64,000 nt of DNA, from contig NC_092582.1 in NCBI RefSeq assembly GCF_037975245.1, positions 19,432,577-19,496,576 on the forward strand. The letters are read 5' to 3'. Positions 13,015-21,741 of the stretch are shown one piece after another (positions within the stretch are counted from its first letter, which is position 1; every line of letters starts with the position of its first letter). The notes under the pieces were generated by a model that did no database searches, was not told the DNA's origin, and saw nothing but the letters and a program-made list of their open reading frames with translations. The position numbers and the translations under genes are program-made. This stretch comes from Apostichopus japonicus. Taxonomy: Eukaryota > Echinodermata > Holothuroidea > Aspidochirotida > Stichopodidae.

Positions 13015-13202
13015 TGTAGCGGAAAGCTACGACTTTTCCTTAGTGAGATACGTTTCGCTCCCTCAGGGGTAACATCTGTTGCGCTCCGCGGAGGTAACGA
13101 TAGATGTTTATCCGGAACAGGAACTGATTACGTAATTTTGCTATATCGATGTATTCCCGTGACTGGCATAGGCAGGCACGGCGGTGGGTGTGTGAGGCGA
13201 TC

Positions 13203-13240
13203 CCATTGGTCGCAACTCACCGTAGTTATATATACAAGTA
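13203..13240 (+). promoter_or_regulatory. Likely LTR core promoter (inverted CCAAT and TATA-like)
   Basis: ATTGG (inverted CCAAT) at 13,205-13,209 is followed by TATATATA at 13,227-13,234. The same pair is at about 20,995-21,024 in the 3' LTR. Spacing suits a pol II promoter driving the genomic transcript; this is inferred from sequence only. Confidence 0.5.
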
Positions 13241-13470
13241 GTCACTGATTGGTCTAAACCTTTTTTTACAGTTTATGTACGGACGTGTGTAAACGGGGGT
13301 TATTTCCGGGGTATTTAATGCAGGGTTCTTTCGTAAATGAGTGAGTCAGAGGTTCGGAGAGTCGGTCGAGTGCAAGACAAGGAACTTTCCTTCCGGCGGC
13401 TCGTGGTAAAGCCTTTGATATTTGCTAAGTCCAAACAAATGTGTTTAAGCATTTTAGAGTGCCCGCATCT

Positions 13471-13742
13471 CTGCGCTGCCCGAGTCCAGCGGATTGCCCG
13501 ACACCTGCGCTGCCCGAGTCCAGCGGATTGCCCGACCCCTGCGCTGCCCGAGTCCAGCGGATTGCCCGACCCCTGCGCTGCCCGAGTCCAGCGGATTGCC
13601 CGACACCTGCGCTGCCCGAGTCCAGCGGATTGCCCGACACCTGCGCTGCCCGAGTCCAGCGGATTGCCCGACCCCTGCGCTGCCCGAGTCCAGCGGATTG
13701 CCCGACACCTGCGCTGCCCGAGTCAAGCGGAATGCCCGAAGC
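13471..13742 (+). repeat. 34-bp minisatellite inside the 5' LTR
   Basis: Eight tandem 34-bp units start at 13,471, 13,505, 13,539, 13,573, 13,607, 13,641, 13,675 and 13,709. The last unit is a variant. Units begin CTGCGCTGCCCGAGTC and are GC-rich, unlike the rest of the LTR. The 3' LTR has four plus the same variant (21,261-21,430), which accounts for the 102-bp length difference between LTRs. Confidence 0.92.
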
Positions 13743-14054
13743 CTGTGCTGCCCGACACCGGTGGATTGCAGACGTCTAGACTGCCCGACCCTTGCGCAGC
13801 CCAGTCTAACTTAGCCATGTTTATCATTGGGTTGTGCCCGACCCCAGTGCGTTATATTGGGCAAATGTAAATATTGTATTATACGCTGTAGATGTAGAAC
13901 GAGATGAGAAATTATACTTTTATTAATCTTACAACTCTGGTGTCTGCCTCCTGATTTAGAGTTAATCTGTACCCGTCCCCCATCTACCTCCCCTACTCTC
14001 CTCCAGTTGGTTTCGAGACAGGTTTTACACTACCAGACGTTGGCGGCGTTACAT

Positions 14055-14074
14055 TGGTGGCAGCGATGGGATTC
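14055..14074 (+). promoter_or_regulatory. Primer binding site, tRNA-Leu type
   Basis: TGGTGGCAGCGATGGGATTC begins one base after the 5' LTR. Its complement ends GCTGCCACCA, matching the 3' end plus CCA of animal tRNA-Leu (AAG/TAG type) with one mismatch to the human sequence as I recall it. It would prime minus-strand cDNA synthesis. Confidence 0.75.
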
Positions 14075-14107
14075 TAGTGCCTATCTGGTAGTCTGGACCG
14101 AGTCGAG

Positions 14108-15565
14108 ATGTCTGGGACTAACCCTTTTGAACAGTCTGTGGTGAACGAGCCGGCTACGTGGTCACTTCCGGACGAGAACATCCCTGATGTGGATGAATTC
14201 GATCCTCTGAACGTGCCAGTTAGACCGAGATCATGTGGAGGGCCGATACAAACGACGAAATATCAAGACGAGCCTGGCTGGGGAGATAAAGGGGACGGCG
14301 ACAGGTTGGCTGACTTTCTTGTGGGTCCAGAGGCTCTGAGGGACGAAAATCGTCGCCCGACGGTAGGCAGATCGTATGAATTGGCCGACGAACGTGGTGA
14401 AGCTTGGGGAGACGAAGACCGCCGTCCGTTGATGAACCAGGGATACAAGAGGACAGCTAGAGAGGATGCCCTGGAGGCGAGTAGATGGCAACCACGGGGT
14501 GGCCCAAGGGAACAAATGGTAATGCAGCAGCCGACAGAGGCATATGAAAGCGCTCCGGCCTACGACCGGGGGCGTTTTAGAACAAACGAATTGCGACCAG
14601 GTATGAGACCAGGGTATCCATGGCGGGAGGAAGGGAATAATCGAAGGTTGTCTATGAGCAATGACGAAAAAATCAGTCGGCAAAGAATGTGGCACCCGCA
14701 GTATGAGCCCCAGGCCCCCAATTTGAGTGTTTCCAGGGTAACAGCGCCCTCATTTAATGGCTCAACACCCTGGGAGGATTACATAGTTCAGTTTGAGCTA
14801 ATATCAGAACTAAACGGTTGGGATGAGAGAACAAGGGCGTTACAACTAGCGGCAAGCCTGAGGGGCCCAGCACAGGCTGTCCTTGCTGATCTTGATGCAT
14901 CGAAGAGAAGAAGATTTGAATCTCTCACGGATGCGCTCGAACAAAGATTCGGGAGAGCTAACCAGACAGAACTATTCAGAACGCTCTTACGTAACAGGAC
15001 CCGACAACAAGGGGAGAGTATTCCAGAACTGGCCCATGATATACAGCGACTTCTCTCCCGTGCTTACCCTAATGCCTCTATTGAGATGAAGGAGACCCTA
15101 TCAAAAGAGTTCTTTATAGATGCCATAAGCGACCGTGACATCAGATGGAAGATATATCAGTCAAGACCCAAGACCCTGGAGGAAGCAGTGAGCATTGCAG
15201 CCGAGCTGGAGGCTTTCACCCTCTCCGAACAGAGGAAGGACACCCAGAAGAGGGCTGTAGTAAGAGTTGTATCAGAGAAGACAGAAGGTCAGGAAAACAA
15301 GTGTGGTGCGATAGATGATATTAGTAAAACACTAGCGACAGCAATGACCGAAGGATTCTCCGAACTTACTAAACGGCTACAGAAACTGCTCTTAGTGAAC
15401 AACACAAATGTGTCAAAGGAAGGCCAAGAAAGGCGGAAAACTATGAAATGCTGGAACTGTGGAGAGATGGGCCATATTCGGAGGAACTGTCCTTCCCCCC
15501 TGAAATATGTTATCCCTGCAGAGGAGACAAAGAAACAGGAAAACGAGGAGAAGTCGGTCTTGTAG
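14108..15565 (+). CDS. gag: Gag polyprotein of the Gypsy element (485 aa)
   Basis: This is the structural protein that packages element RNA into virus-like particles. The N-terminal 190 or so residues are polar and low-complexity. A capsid-like region follows from about residue 205 (SFNGSTPWEDYIVQFELI), with the helical retrotransposon-gag pattern through about residue 340. The C-terminus has a single zinc knuckle, CWNCGEMGHIRRNC, at residues 448-461 (Cx2Cx4Hx4C), which binds nucleic acid. The first ATG lies 33 nt after the primer site. The stop overlaps the pol frame by about 190 nt with pol in -1. No premature stops are present, consistent with a recent copy. Confidence 0.93.
   Translation: MSGTNPFEQSVVNEPATWSLPDENIPDVDEFDPLNVPVRPRSCGGPIQTTKYQDEPGWGDKGDGDRLADFLVGPEALRDENRRPTVGRSYELADERGEAWGDEDRRPLMNQGYKRTAREDALEASRWQPRGGPREQMVMQQPTEAYESAPAYDRGRFRTNELRPGMRPGYPWREEGNNRRLSMSNDEKISRQRMWHPQYEPQAPNLSVSRVTAPSFNGSTPWEDYIVQFELISELNGWDERTRALQLAASLRGPAQAVLADLDASKRRRFESLTDALEQRFGRANQTELFRTLLRNRTRQQGESIPELAHDIQRLLSRAYPNASIEMKETLSKEFFIDAISDRDIRWKIYQSRPKTLEEAVSIAAELEAFTLSEQRKDTQKRAVVRVVSEKTEGQENKCGAIDDISKTLATAMTEGFSELTKRLQKLLLVNNTNVSKEGQERRKTMKCWNCGEMGHIRRNCPSPLKYVIPAEETKKQENEEKSVL
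15373..15565 (+). promoter_or_regulatory. Gag/pol overlap, probable -1 frameshift zone
   Basis: The pol frame opens right after a TAA at 15,370 and gag stops at 15,565, so the two frames overlap by 193 nt in -1 register. No canonical X-XXY-YYZ heptamer stands out in the gag register. A run of six C at about 15,494-15,499 could allow P-site slippage. The mechanism is inferred. Confidence 0.45.
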
Positions 15566-18500
15566 GGCAAAGATCGACTAGTCCACATGGTAAGCCCGTC
15601 AATGTACCACTCTCATGGAAGAGGTTGCGGTCTGTAGGTGCGAGAGGTTTGTACGTACAGGGAGAGCTAGAGGGTGTCAAAGTGAGTTTACTTGTCGACA
15701 CCGGAGCTGACCTGACGGTAGTGCGAACGGGATTCTTTGAGCAATTGTCCGCCAAAAAGACTTTGGAGCTCAAGGATGTATCTCTCGACATGGCTCTTGC
15801 AGACGGTAGACCCCTCGCGTTCTCGGGGTGTGGTAGACTTCAGTTGAAAGTAGGTAGCTTTGCAGTAGAGCATGAGATCTGGGTAGCAGACATCGATGTC
15901 GATGCACTTTTGGGTTACGATTTCCTTCAGAGGTATAACTGTACCATTGACGCTGGGAAAGGGGAGCTGACCATTAGAGGTATACAACATGACAACATCG
16001 AAAAGAATTTCGATGGTTGTAGGGTTGTGATAGCTAAAACGGTAGTGATCCCCCCGGAAAGCGAGAAAATGGTAGCAGCGAGAATTCCAGGAATGGCTGG
16101 AGTCGAAGTACCTGCTGTAGTGGAGTGTAACGAAAGGTTTACCGAAAGACATGGTGTGATGGTTGCCAAGATACTCGTAGACCCCTCAAATGAGCTGGTA
16201 CCGCTGAGACTGATGAACCCGTCGAACCGACCTATTACACTGTATGAGGGAACACTCGTAGGTGAATGCTACTCTGCAGAAGTAATAGAAAACAAGCCGT
16301 CTGTGGGCTGTAGAACCCTGCAAGGAAGAAATAGAGGTGATGGTGTACCGCCTACTGGGCCTACTCAGTTGACAGAACCTTTAGAGGAGCTTGCATTGGG
16401 AAGTTGCACTGAATTAACCGAGGCGCAAGCCGGTGAAGTCAGGAAATGCCTTGCAGCCAATGCCGATGTTTTTGCTAGATCAAAAGAGGACCTCGGACGA
16501 ACAGACCTGGTGCAACATCAGATTAACACAGGGGCGGCAAGACCAATTCGCCAAGCGCCACGTAGACTCCCGATACACCGTAAGGGTGAGGCTCGGATAG
16601 AAGTGGAGAGAATGCTTGACCATGACATTATCGAGCCTTCGATGAGTGCTTGGGCGTCACCGATAGTACTAGTGAAAAAGAAAGACGGCTCCACTAGGTT
16701 CTGTGTCGATTACAGGAAGCTAAATGACGTAACCGAGAAGGACTCGTACCCCCTACCCCGAATTGACGACACCCTAGACACTCTTTCCGGGGCAAAGTGG
16801 TTTTCAACGCTCGATCTGGCGAGCGGGTACTGGCAGGTTGAGGTTCAAGAACGCGACCGTCCAAAAACTGCTTTCGTTACCGGAAGTGGTCTATTCCAGT
16901 TTAAGGTGCTTCCGTTTGGACTTTGTAACGCCCCGGCGACGTTCGAGAGACTTATGGAGAGGGTGTTAAAGGGTCTGCAGTGGCAAACGTGTTTGCTGTA
17001 TCTTGATGACGTCATCGTATATGGAGACTCCTTCGAGAAAACTCTTAAACGACTTGCTGGCGTTTTTCAAAGGCTTCGTGAGGCGAAGCTAAAGCTCAAC
17101 CCGAAAAAGTGTAATCTTTTCCGAAGGGAGGTCAACTACCTAGGACATGTCGTTTCAAGCGAAGGAATCGCCCCTGACCCTGAGAAAGTCCGGTGTGTAC
17201 TAGAGTGGCCTACTCCCTGTTCCACTACGGAAGTGCGTAGTTTCGTCGGGTTATGTTCATACTATCGCCGATTTGTAAAGGGATTCTCCCATATTTGCGC
17301 ACCTTTGTTTCGCCTAACTGAAAAAGAAAGGGACTTTAGATGGAATGAAGACTGTGAACTTGCTTTCAGAAAGATGAAGCAGGAGCTCACGTCGGCGCCT
17401 ATTTTAGTCTATCCGGACGAGAAACGGGCATTCATCCTCGACAGTGATGCCAGTAACTTTGCCATAGGGTCTGTACTGTCCCAGGTGACTGAAGGGTCTA
17501 CCCAAGAAAAGGTTGTAGCTTACTTCAGTAAAGCTCTGTCTAAGACGGAAAGGAACTATTGCGTTACACGTAAGGAGCTGCTGGCCATTGTTCTCTCGAT
17601 CAAACACTTTCATCACTACCTCTATGGAGCCAAGTTTGTGGTTCGAACTGATCATGGCGCTTTAAGATGGCTAGTAAACTTTCGTAATCCTGAGGGACAG
17701 CTAGCCCGATGGTTGGAGACTCTCTCAACATATGACTTTGACATAACACACCGACCAGGAAGAATACACGGTAACGCTGACGCCCTATCAAGACGCCCCT
17801 GCAATGAATGCCGACACTGTGAAAAATCCGAAGAAAAAGAAGATCAGGCAGACAAAGCAAATCTTGCGGAGCCGACCGTGAAACAGGTGTTTGTAATAAA
17901 CAGACGAAATGAGTCAGAGCCTGCTGTTGGAATTGTGGAGAACCATCAAGATATTTCACAAAGTCAACCATATTCCTGGTTCCACAGATGGACACATGCT
18001 GAGTTGCGGAAAATGCAAATTGACGACAGCGACATTGGGCCTATACTACTCTGGAAAGAAGTGCAGGATTCAAGACCGAATTGGGAGCAAATAACTGCAG
18101 GCAGTCCGGCCTTAAAAAACTATTGGAGCCAATGGGATCGCTTACTTCTTAAAGGGGGTGTACTCTATCGTAAATTTGAGACGGACGCGGGAGATAGCGA
18201 ACTGCATCAGCTGGTAGTCCCAAAAGAAATTCAAGAAGAAATCCTGGATAAGTCCCATAACCATAGGCTTTCAGGCCATTTTATGACGAAGAAGACTCTT
18301 AAACGTATCCGAGAACTGTATTACTGGAGTGGTTATAGGGGCCACGTGGAGAAATGGTGTAAGAGCTGTGACGCATGCGCTTCACGCAAGGGCCCTAGGA
18401 AAAAGGCCAATGCATCCTTAAAGCAGTATGGCGCCGGACACGTACTACAACGTTGCGCCATGGATATCATGGGACCACTCCCAGTATCAAGTCGGGGTAA

Positions 18501-19386
18501 TCGGTACGTCGTTGTCATAGCTGATTATTTCACAAAATGGACAGAAGCATTTGCAATAGCCGACACGGAAGCCGAAACTGTCGCCAGGGTACTGGTTGAA
18601 GAGTTTATCTGCAGGTTTGGTGTCCCCGAAGAACTTCACACTGATCAGGGCCGACAATTTGAATCCGAACTATTCCAACATATGTGTCGACTGTTAGACA
18701 TTCACAAGACAAGGACGACACCGTTCCATCCACAATCCGACGGGATGGTGGAGCGATTTAATCGGACCCTAGAAGATATGCTCTCCCTTGTTGTAAGTGA
18801 AAATCAGAAAGACTGGGATGCGTGGCTGCCGTACCTGTTAATGGCTTATCGCTCCGCGGAGCATGAAAGCACCGGGTTTTCACCGGCTGAAATCATGCTG
18901 GGAAGGATGGTTACCTTGCCGTTAAGCGCCCAACTCCCCAGGCTACCCGACGAGACGGACAGTCCCTGTAAGCCTACCCCTAAATATGTACTGGAGTTAG
19001 ACAAGACCATGCACAGAATACATGAGATTGCAAGAGGGAAGCTAAAACTAGCCAGTGATAAACAAAAGAAGTTTCACGATAAAGGTACATACAACCAGGA
19101 GTTTACTCAGGGGGATTTGATATGGCTGCTAAACACCAAGAGGAAAAGAGGGATTTCCCCTAAACTCCAGAAACGTTGGGACGGGCCAGGAAAAATTCTG
19201 AAGAAACTCTCAGATGTCATATATCGTGTTAAAATGCGACCTAAGAAGAAACCGCAGGTAGTTCATCACAACCGTCTGAAGCCTTATATCGGAGAGGATC
19301 CGCCCCTGTGGTTGTTACGGAAGCCTTCGATCAGCGAAGCTCCTCAGCAAACGGTCACCGAGGTGGAAAATCTACAAAAACAGTAG
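15448..19386 (+). CDS. pol: Pol polyprotein: protease, reverse transcriptase, RNase H, integrase
   Basis: This polyprotein copies element RNA into DNA and inserts it. The frame is open from 15,373; 15,448 is its first ATG, but expression is probably by frameshift from gag. Domains in order: aspartic protease with LLVDTGADLTVV (catalytic Asp codon 15,697) and LLGYDFL; reverse transcriptase with FSTLDLASGYWQV, LPFGLCNAPATFERL and YLDD (16,999-17,010); RNase H with ILDSDASNFAIGSVLSQ through HRPGRIHGNADALSRRP; an HHCC zinc-binding module (about 18,255-18,375); and the integrase core with catalytic Asp 18,463, Asp 18,643 and Glu 18,751 (DD35E spacing). The C-terminus has a GPY/F-like module ending VVHHNRLKPY, and no chromodomain was seen. 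Every catalytic residue looked for is present and the frame has no stop, so the protein should be functional. Confidence 0.95.
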   Translation: MLELWRDGPYSEELSFPPEICYPCRGDKETGKRGEVGLVGQRSTSPHGKPVNVPLSWKRLRSVGARGLYVQGELEGVKVSLLVDTGADLTVVRTGFFEQLSAKKTLELKDVSLDMALADGRPLAFSGCGRLQLKVGSFAVEHEIWVADIDVDALLGYDFLQRYNCTIDAGKGELTIRGIQHDNIEKNFDGCRVVIAKTVVIPPESEKMVAARIPGMAGVEVPAVVECNERFTERHGVMVAKILVDPSNELVPLRLMNPSNRPITLYEGTLVGECYSAEVIENKPSVGCRTLQGRNRGDGVPPTGPTQLTEPLEELALGSCTELTEAQAGEVRKCLAANADVFARSKEDLGRTDLVQHQINTGAARPIRQAPRRLPIHRKGEARIEVERMLDHDIIEPSMSAWASPIVLVKKKDGSTRFCVDYRKLNDVTEKDSYPLPRIDDTLDTLSGAKWFSTLDLASGYWQVEVQERDRPKTAFVTGSGLFQFKVLPFGLCNAPATFERLMERVLKGLQWQTCLLYLDDVIVYGDSFEKTLKRLAGVFQRLREAKLKLNPKKCNLFRREVNYLGHVVSSEGIAPDPEKVRCVLEWPTPCSTTEVRSFVGLCSYYRRFVKGFSHICAPLFRLTEKERDFRWNEDCELAFRKMKQELTSAPILVYPDEKRAFILDSDASNFAIGSVLSQVTEGSTQEKVVAYFSKALSKTERNYCVTRKELLAIVLSIKHFHHYLYGAKFVVRTDHGALRWLVNFRNPEGQLARWLETLSTYDFDITHRPGRIHGNADALSRRPCNECRHCEKSEEKEDQADKANLAEPTVKQVFVINRRNESEPAVGIVENHQDISQSQPYSWFHRWTHAELRKMQIDDSDIGPILLWKEVQDSRPNWEQITAGSPALKNYWSQWDRLLLKGGVLYRKFETDAGDSELHQLVVPKEIQEEILDKSHNHRLSGHFMTKKTLKRIRELYYWSGYRGHVEKWCKSCDACASRKGPRKKANASLKQYGAGHVLQRCAMDIMGPLPVSSRGNRYVVVIADYFTKWTEAFAIADTEAETVARVLVEEFICRFGVPEELHTDQGRQFESELFQHMCRLLDIHKTRTTPFHPQSDGMVERFNRTLEDMLSLVVSENQKDWDAWLPYLLMAYRSAEHESTGFSPAEIMLGRMVTLPLSAQLPRLPDETDSPCKPTPKYVLELDKTMHRIHEIARGKLKLASDKQKKFHDKGTYNQEFTQGDLIWLLNTKRKRGISPKLQKRWDGPGKILKKLSDVIYRVKMRPKKKPQVVHHNRLKPYIGEDPPLWLLRKPSISEAPQQTVTEVENLQKQ

Positions 19387-19573
19387 CGTCGACGCGTTGG
19401 CCTTACGTAAGATAATACCACCGCGGATCTCCTTGTTGACTGCCATAGTGGTTTTATCTTTCCTCCACCGTGGCATGAAAAACAAAACATCGGACACTAT
19501 GCCGTACACTAGTTTCAGCTAGATCTTCCACACAGTCATTTCCGGGTTGCATCTTCATCAGGAACAACTAAAA

Positions 19574-20158
19574 ATGTCTCACTTATACGAAGCTGAATTC
19601 AAGTGCAGAGACTGTAAAAGACGTTACTCTGATCTCAGTGAACTGAAACGTCATTATGCGGAGAAACACGGGGACGGCAGGAAACTCTTTAGATGTGAAG
19701 AATGTGATTATTCGTCTAATAAGAAGGCCGACGTGGTTCGACATAAGAGTAGTCGCCATAAATCGGAAGACACCAGGCAGGTCAGCCTAGGCTTAAAGGA
19801 ACCTAACGAGCCTAGTACCTCCAAACCTCGATCTCCACCCAGGGTCCAGCGGCCAGATTGGCCTACACTTCAGACTATCGTTGGATCACCCCATTCGGCT
19901 ACGGAGTTTCAGCAAGAAAACCATTTGGACGAAGCTATCGAGCAGAGGGACACTCCCCCAACACCAGTGGTAACCCCACTCAGAAGAAGCCTGTGTCAGC
20001 CGAACGACGGAGACCACACCCGCAAGGTACTAAAAAAGGCCATAGAAGATGCGAATAGACCGATGGTGGGTAATAACGACGACAGACAACCAAAGGAGAG
20101 GATTTCAACGGTGGTACTCCAGGATGGGAGGATCTACGTAACTGTAGAGAAATTTTAA
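19574..20158 (+). CDS. Third ORF of the Gypsy element: two-C2H2 zinc-finger protein (194 aa)
   Basis: Located 187 nt after pol, where env sits in errantiviruses, but it is not envelope-like: I see no signal peptide or membrane segment. Near the N-terminus are two C2H2 fingers with C-x2-C-x12-H-x4-H spacing (Cys 11/14 with His 27/32, Cys 41/44 with His 57/62). The middle is proline- and serine-rich and polar, and the tail ends ISTVVLQDGRIYVTVEKF. The ATG at 19,574 follows AAAA, a fair initiation context; the open frame extends 27 nt upstream without an ATG. Possible acceptors (TTTCAG, CACACAG, ATCAG) lie just upstream, so a spliced subgenomic mRNA is plausible. A role in DNA binding, target choice or host control is inference. 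It may be a captured host finger gene. Confidence 0.8.
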   Translation: MSHLYEAEFKCRDCKRRYSDLSELKRHYAEKHGDGRKLFRCEECDYSSNKKADVVRHKSSRHKSEDTRQVSLGLKEPNEPSTSKPRSPPRVQRPDWPTLQTIVGSPHSATEFQQENHLDEAIEQRDTPPTPVVTPLRRSLCQPNDGDHTRKVLKKAIEDANRPMVGNNDDRQPKERISTVVLQDGRIYVTVEKF

Positions 20159-20295
20159 AGACAACCAACCCTTCAGCGAAACGAACTTTCAGTTACTTTG
20201 TAAATAATTTCTTTCTATTCTATATACCGGAGAGAACATTCTATATACATGGTTTCGTAACCTGTAATTTTCTGTGGACGCTTATTCCGTTTTGA

Positions 20296-20643
20296 ATGAT
20301 TAGCGAAATTATCGCCGGGAACGAAGTTAACCAGACCCATCACGGAAAATTGTTTCAAAACGTTGTTTCTTTGTATGGACACATGTATTCTCGTTACTTA
20401 AATTTATTTTTACTTGGACAACATTTGTGTCACAGCATTTTGTTTTTGTTTATTGAACAAAAGTGGATAATTATGTGCTTTTTGAACGGACACTCCGTAT
20501 TTTTATGTTTAACATTTTACTTACGGACCCTCTTTCACTACCCTCTTTATGTTCTTATCAAACGTAAGTTGATTTTCTTTTCATGCTTATTTCGTGCTAT
20601 TTTTGGTAAACAATGTACTGTAACTAGGAGTTACTCAAGCTGA
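20296..20643 (+). CDS. Hydrophobic 115-aa open frame before the polypurine tract
   Basis: An ATG-started frame between the zinc-finger ORF and the 3' LTR. The product would be rich in Leu, Phe, Ile and Tyr with two or three hydrophobic stretches (around FLLGQHLCHSILFLF and HSVFLCLTFYLRTLFHYPLY). It could be a small membrane protein or simply an AT-rich 3' region that happens to be open. No homology is recognised. Confidence 0.25.
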   Translation: MISEIIAGNEVNQTHHGKLFQNVVSLYGHMYSRYLNLFLLGQHLCHSILFLFIEQKWIIMCFLNGHSVFLCLTFYLRTLFHYPLYVLIKRKLIFFSCLFRAIFGKQCTVTRSYSS

Positions 20644-20792
20644 AACGATTGGTTCTTAAACTCATACGTTCTTGCCCTCACTTTATATTGTAAATTGAGT
20701 GATTTGTTTTAAGAGGAACCATTTTTTTAATTAATTGTTGTATTGTTAGTTAGTTTTTGGGTATAGAAAATGCGAGGACGCATTTGTAGCTC

Positions 20793-20804
20793 GGGTGGGG
20801 GAAA
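20793..20804 (+). promoter_or_regulatory. Polypurine tract
   Basis: GGGTGGGGGAAA lies directly against the 3' LTR start (TGTAGC at 20,805). It is purine-only apart from one T and is positioned to prime plus-strand DNA synthesis. Confidence 0.8.
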
Positions 20805-21741
20805 TGTAGCGGAAAGCTACGACTTTTCCTTAATGAGATACGTTTCGCTCCCTCAGGGGTAACATCTGTTGCGCTCCGCGGAGGTAACGATAGATGTTTA
20901 TCCGGAACAGGAACTGATTACGTAATTTTGCTATATCGATGTATTCCCGTGACTGGCATAGGCAGGCACGGCGGTGGGTGTGTGAGGCGATCCCATTGGT
21001 CGCAACTCACCGTAGTTATATATACAAGTAGTCACTGATTGGTCTAAACCTTTTTTTACAGTTTATGTACGGACGTGTGTAAACGGGGGTTATTTCCGGG
21101 GTATTTAATGCAGCGTTCTTTCGTAAATGAGTGAGTCAGAGGGTCGGAGAGTCGGTCGAGTGCAAGACAAGGAACTTTCCTTCCGGCGGCTCGTGGTAAA
21201 GCCTTTGATATTTGCTAAGTCCAAACAAATGTGTTTAAGCATTTTAGAGTGCCCGCATCTCTGCGCTGCCCGAGTCCAGCGGATTGCCCGACCCCTGCGC
21301 TGCCCGAGTCCAGCGGATTGCCCGACACCTGCGCTGCCCGAGTCCAGCGGATTGCCCGACCCCTGCGCTGCCCGAGTCCAGCGGATTGCCCGACACCTGC
21401 GCTGCCCGAGTCAAGCGGAATGCCCGAAGCCTGTGCTGCCCGACACCGGTGGATTGCAGACGTCTAGACTGCCCGACCCTTGCGCAGCCCAGTCTAACTT
21501 AGCCATGTTTATCATTGGGTTGTGCCCGACCCCAGTGCGTTATATTGGGCAAATGTAAATATTGTATTATACGCTGTAGATGTAGAACGAGATGAGAAAT
21601 TATACTTTTATTAATCTTACAACTCTGGTGTCTGCCTCCTGATTTAGAGTTAATCTGTACCCGTCCCCCATCTACCTCCCCTACTCTCCTCCAGTTGGTT
21701 TCGAGACAGGTTTTACACTACCAGACGTTGGCGGCGTTACA
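20805..21741 (+). repeat. 3' LTR
   Basis: A 937-bp LTR matching 13,015-14,053 apart from about three substitutions and three fewer 34-bp units (starts at 21,261, 21,295, 21,329, 21,363 and variant 21,397). It ends GTTACA, followed by the ATAC target duplication and then satellite sequence. Confidence 0.93.

Larger units (their letters stand above)
13015..14053 (+). repeat. 5' LTR
   Basis: A 1,039-bp LTR starting TGTAGC and ending GTTACA. The start can fold as GTAGC-GGAAA-GCTAC. It carries an inverted CCAAT box, a TATA-like stretch, and seven perfect plus one variant 34-bp tandem units (13,471-13,742). Compared with the 3' LTR I see about three substitutions (near 13,047, 13,324 and 13,354) besides the repeat-number difference. 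Confidence 0.93.
13015..21741 (+). mobile_element. Complete Ty3/Gypsy LTR retrotransposon with extra zinc-finger ORF
   Basis: It is bounded by TG...CA LTRs (13,015-14,053 and 20,805-21,741) and a 4-bp target duplication ATAC (13,011-13,014 and 21,742-21,745) that restores the satellite monomer exactly. The order is 5' LTR, tRNA-Leu primer site, gag, pol (protease, RT, RNase H, integrase), a third ORF with two C2H2 fingers, a hydrophobic fourth frame, polypurine tract and 3' LTR. RT before integrase identifies Ty3/Gypsy. All long frames are open. The LTRs differ by only a few substitutions, plus three 34-bp repeat units, so the insertion is recent and may be active. Confidence 0.95.

Noticed and set aside
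13337-13870. 177-codon frame and several overlapping frames in the LTR
   Set aside because: They arise from the GC-rich 34-bp repeat, which is open in several frames on both strands. Kept only as a finding about the LTR.
14231-18518. Antisense and shifted frames of 60-154 codons inside gag and pol
   Set aside because: Shadows of the real gag and pol frames; no domains.
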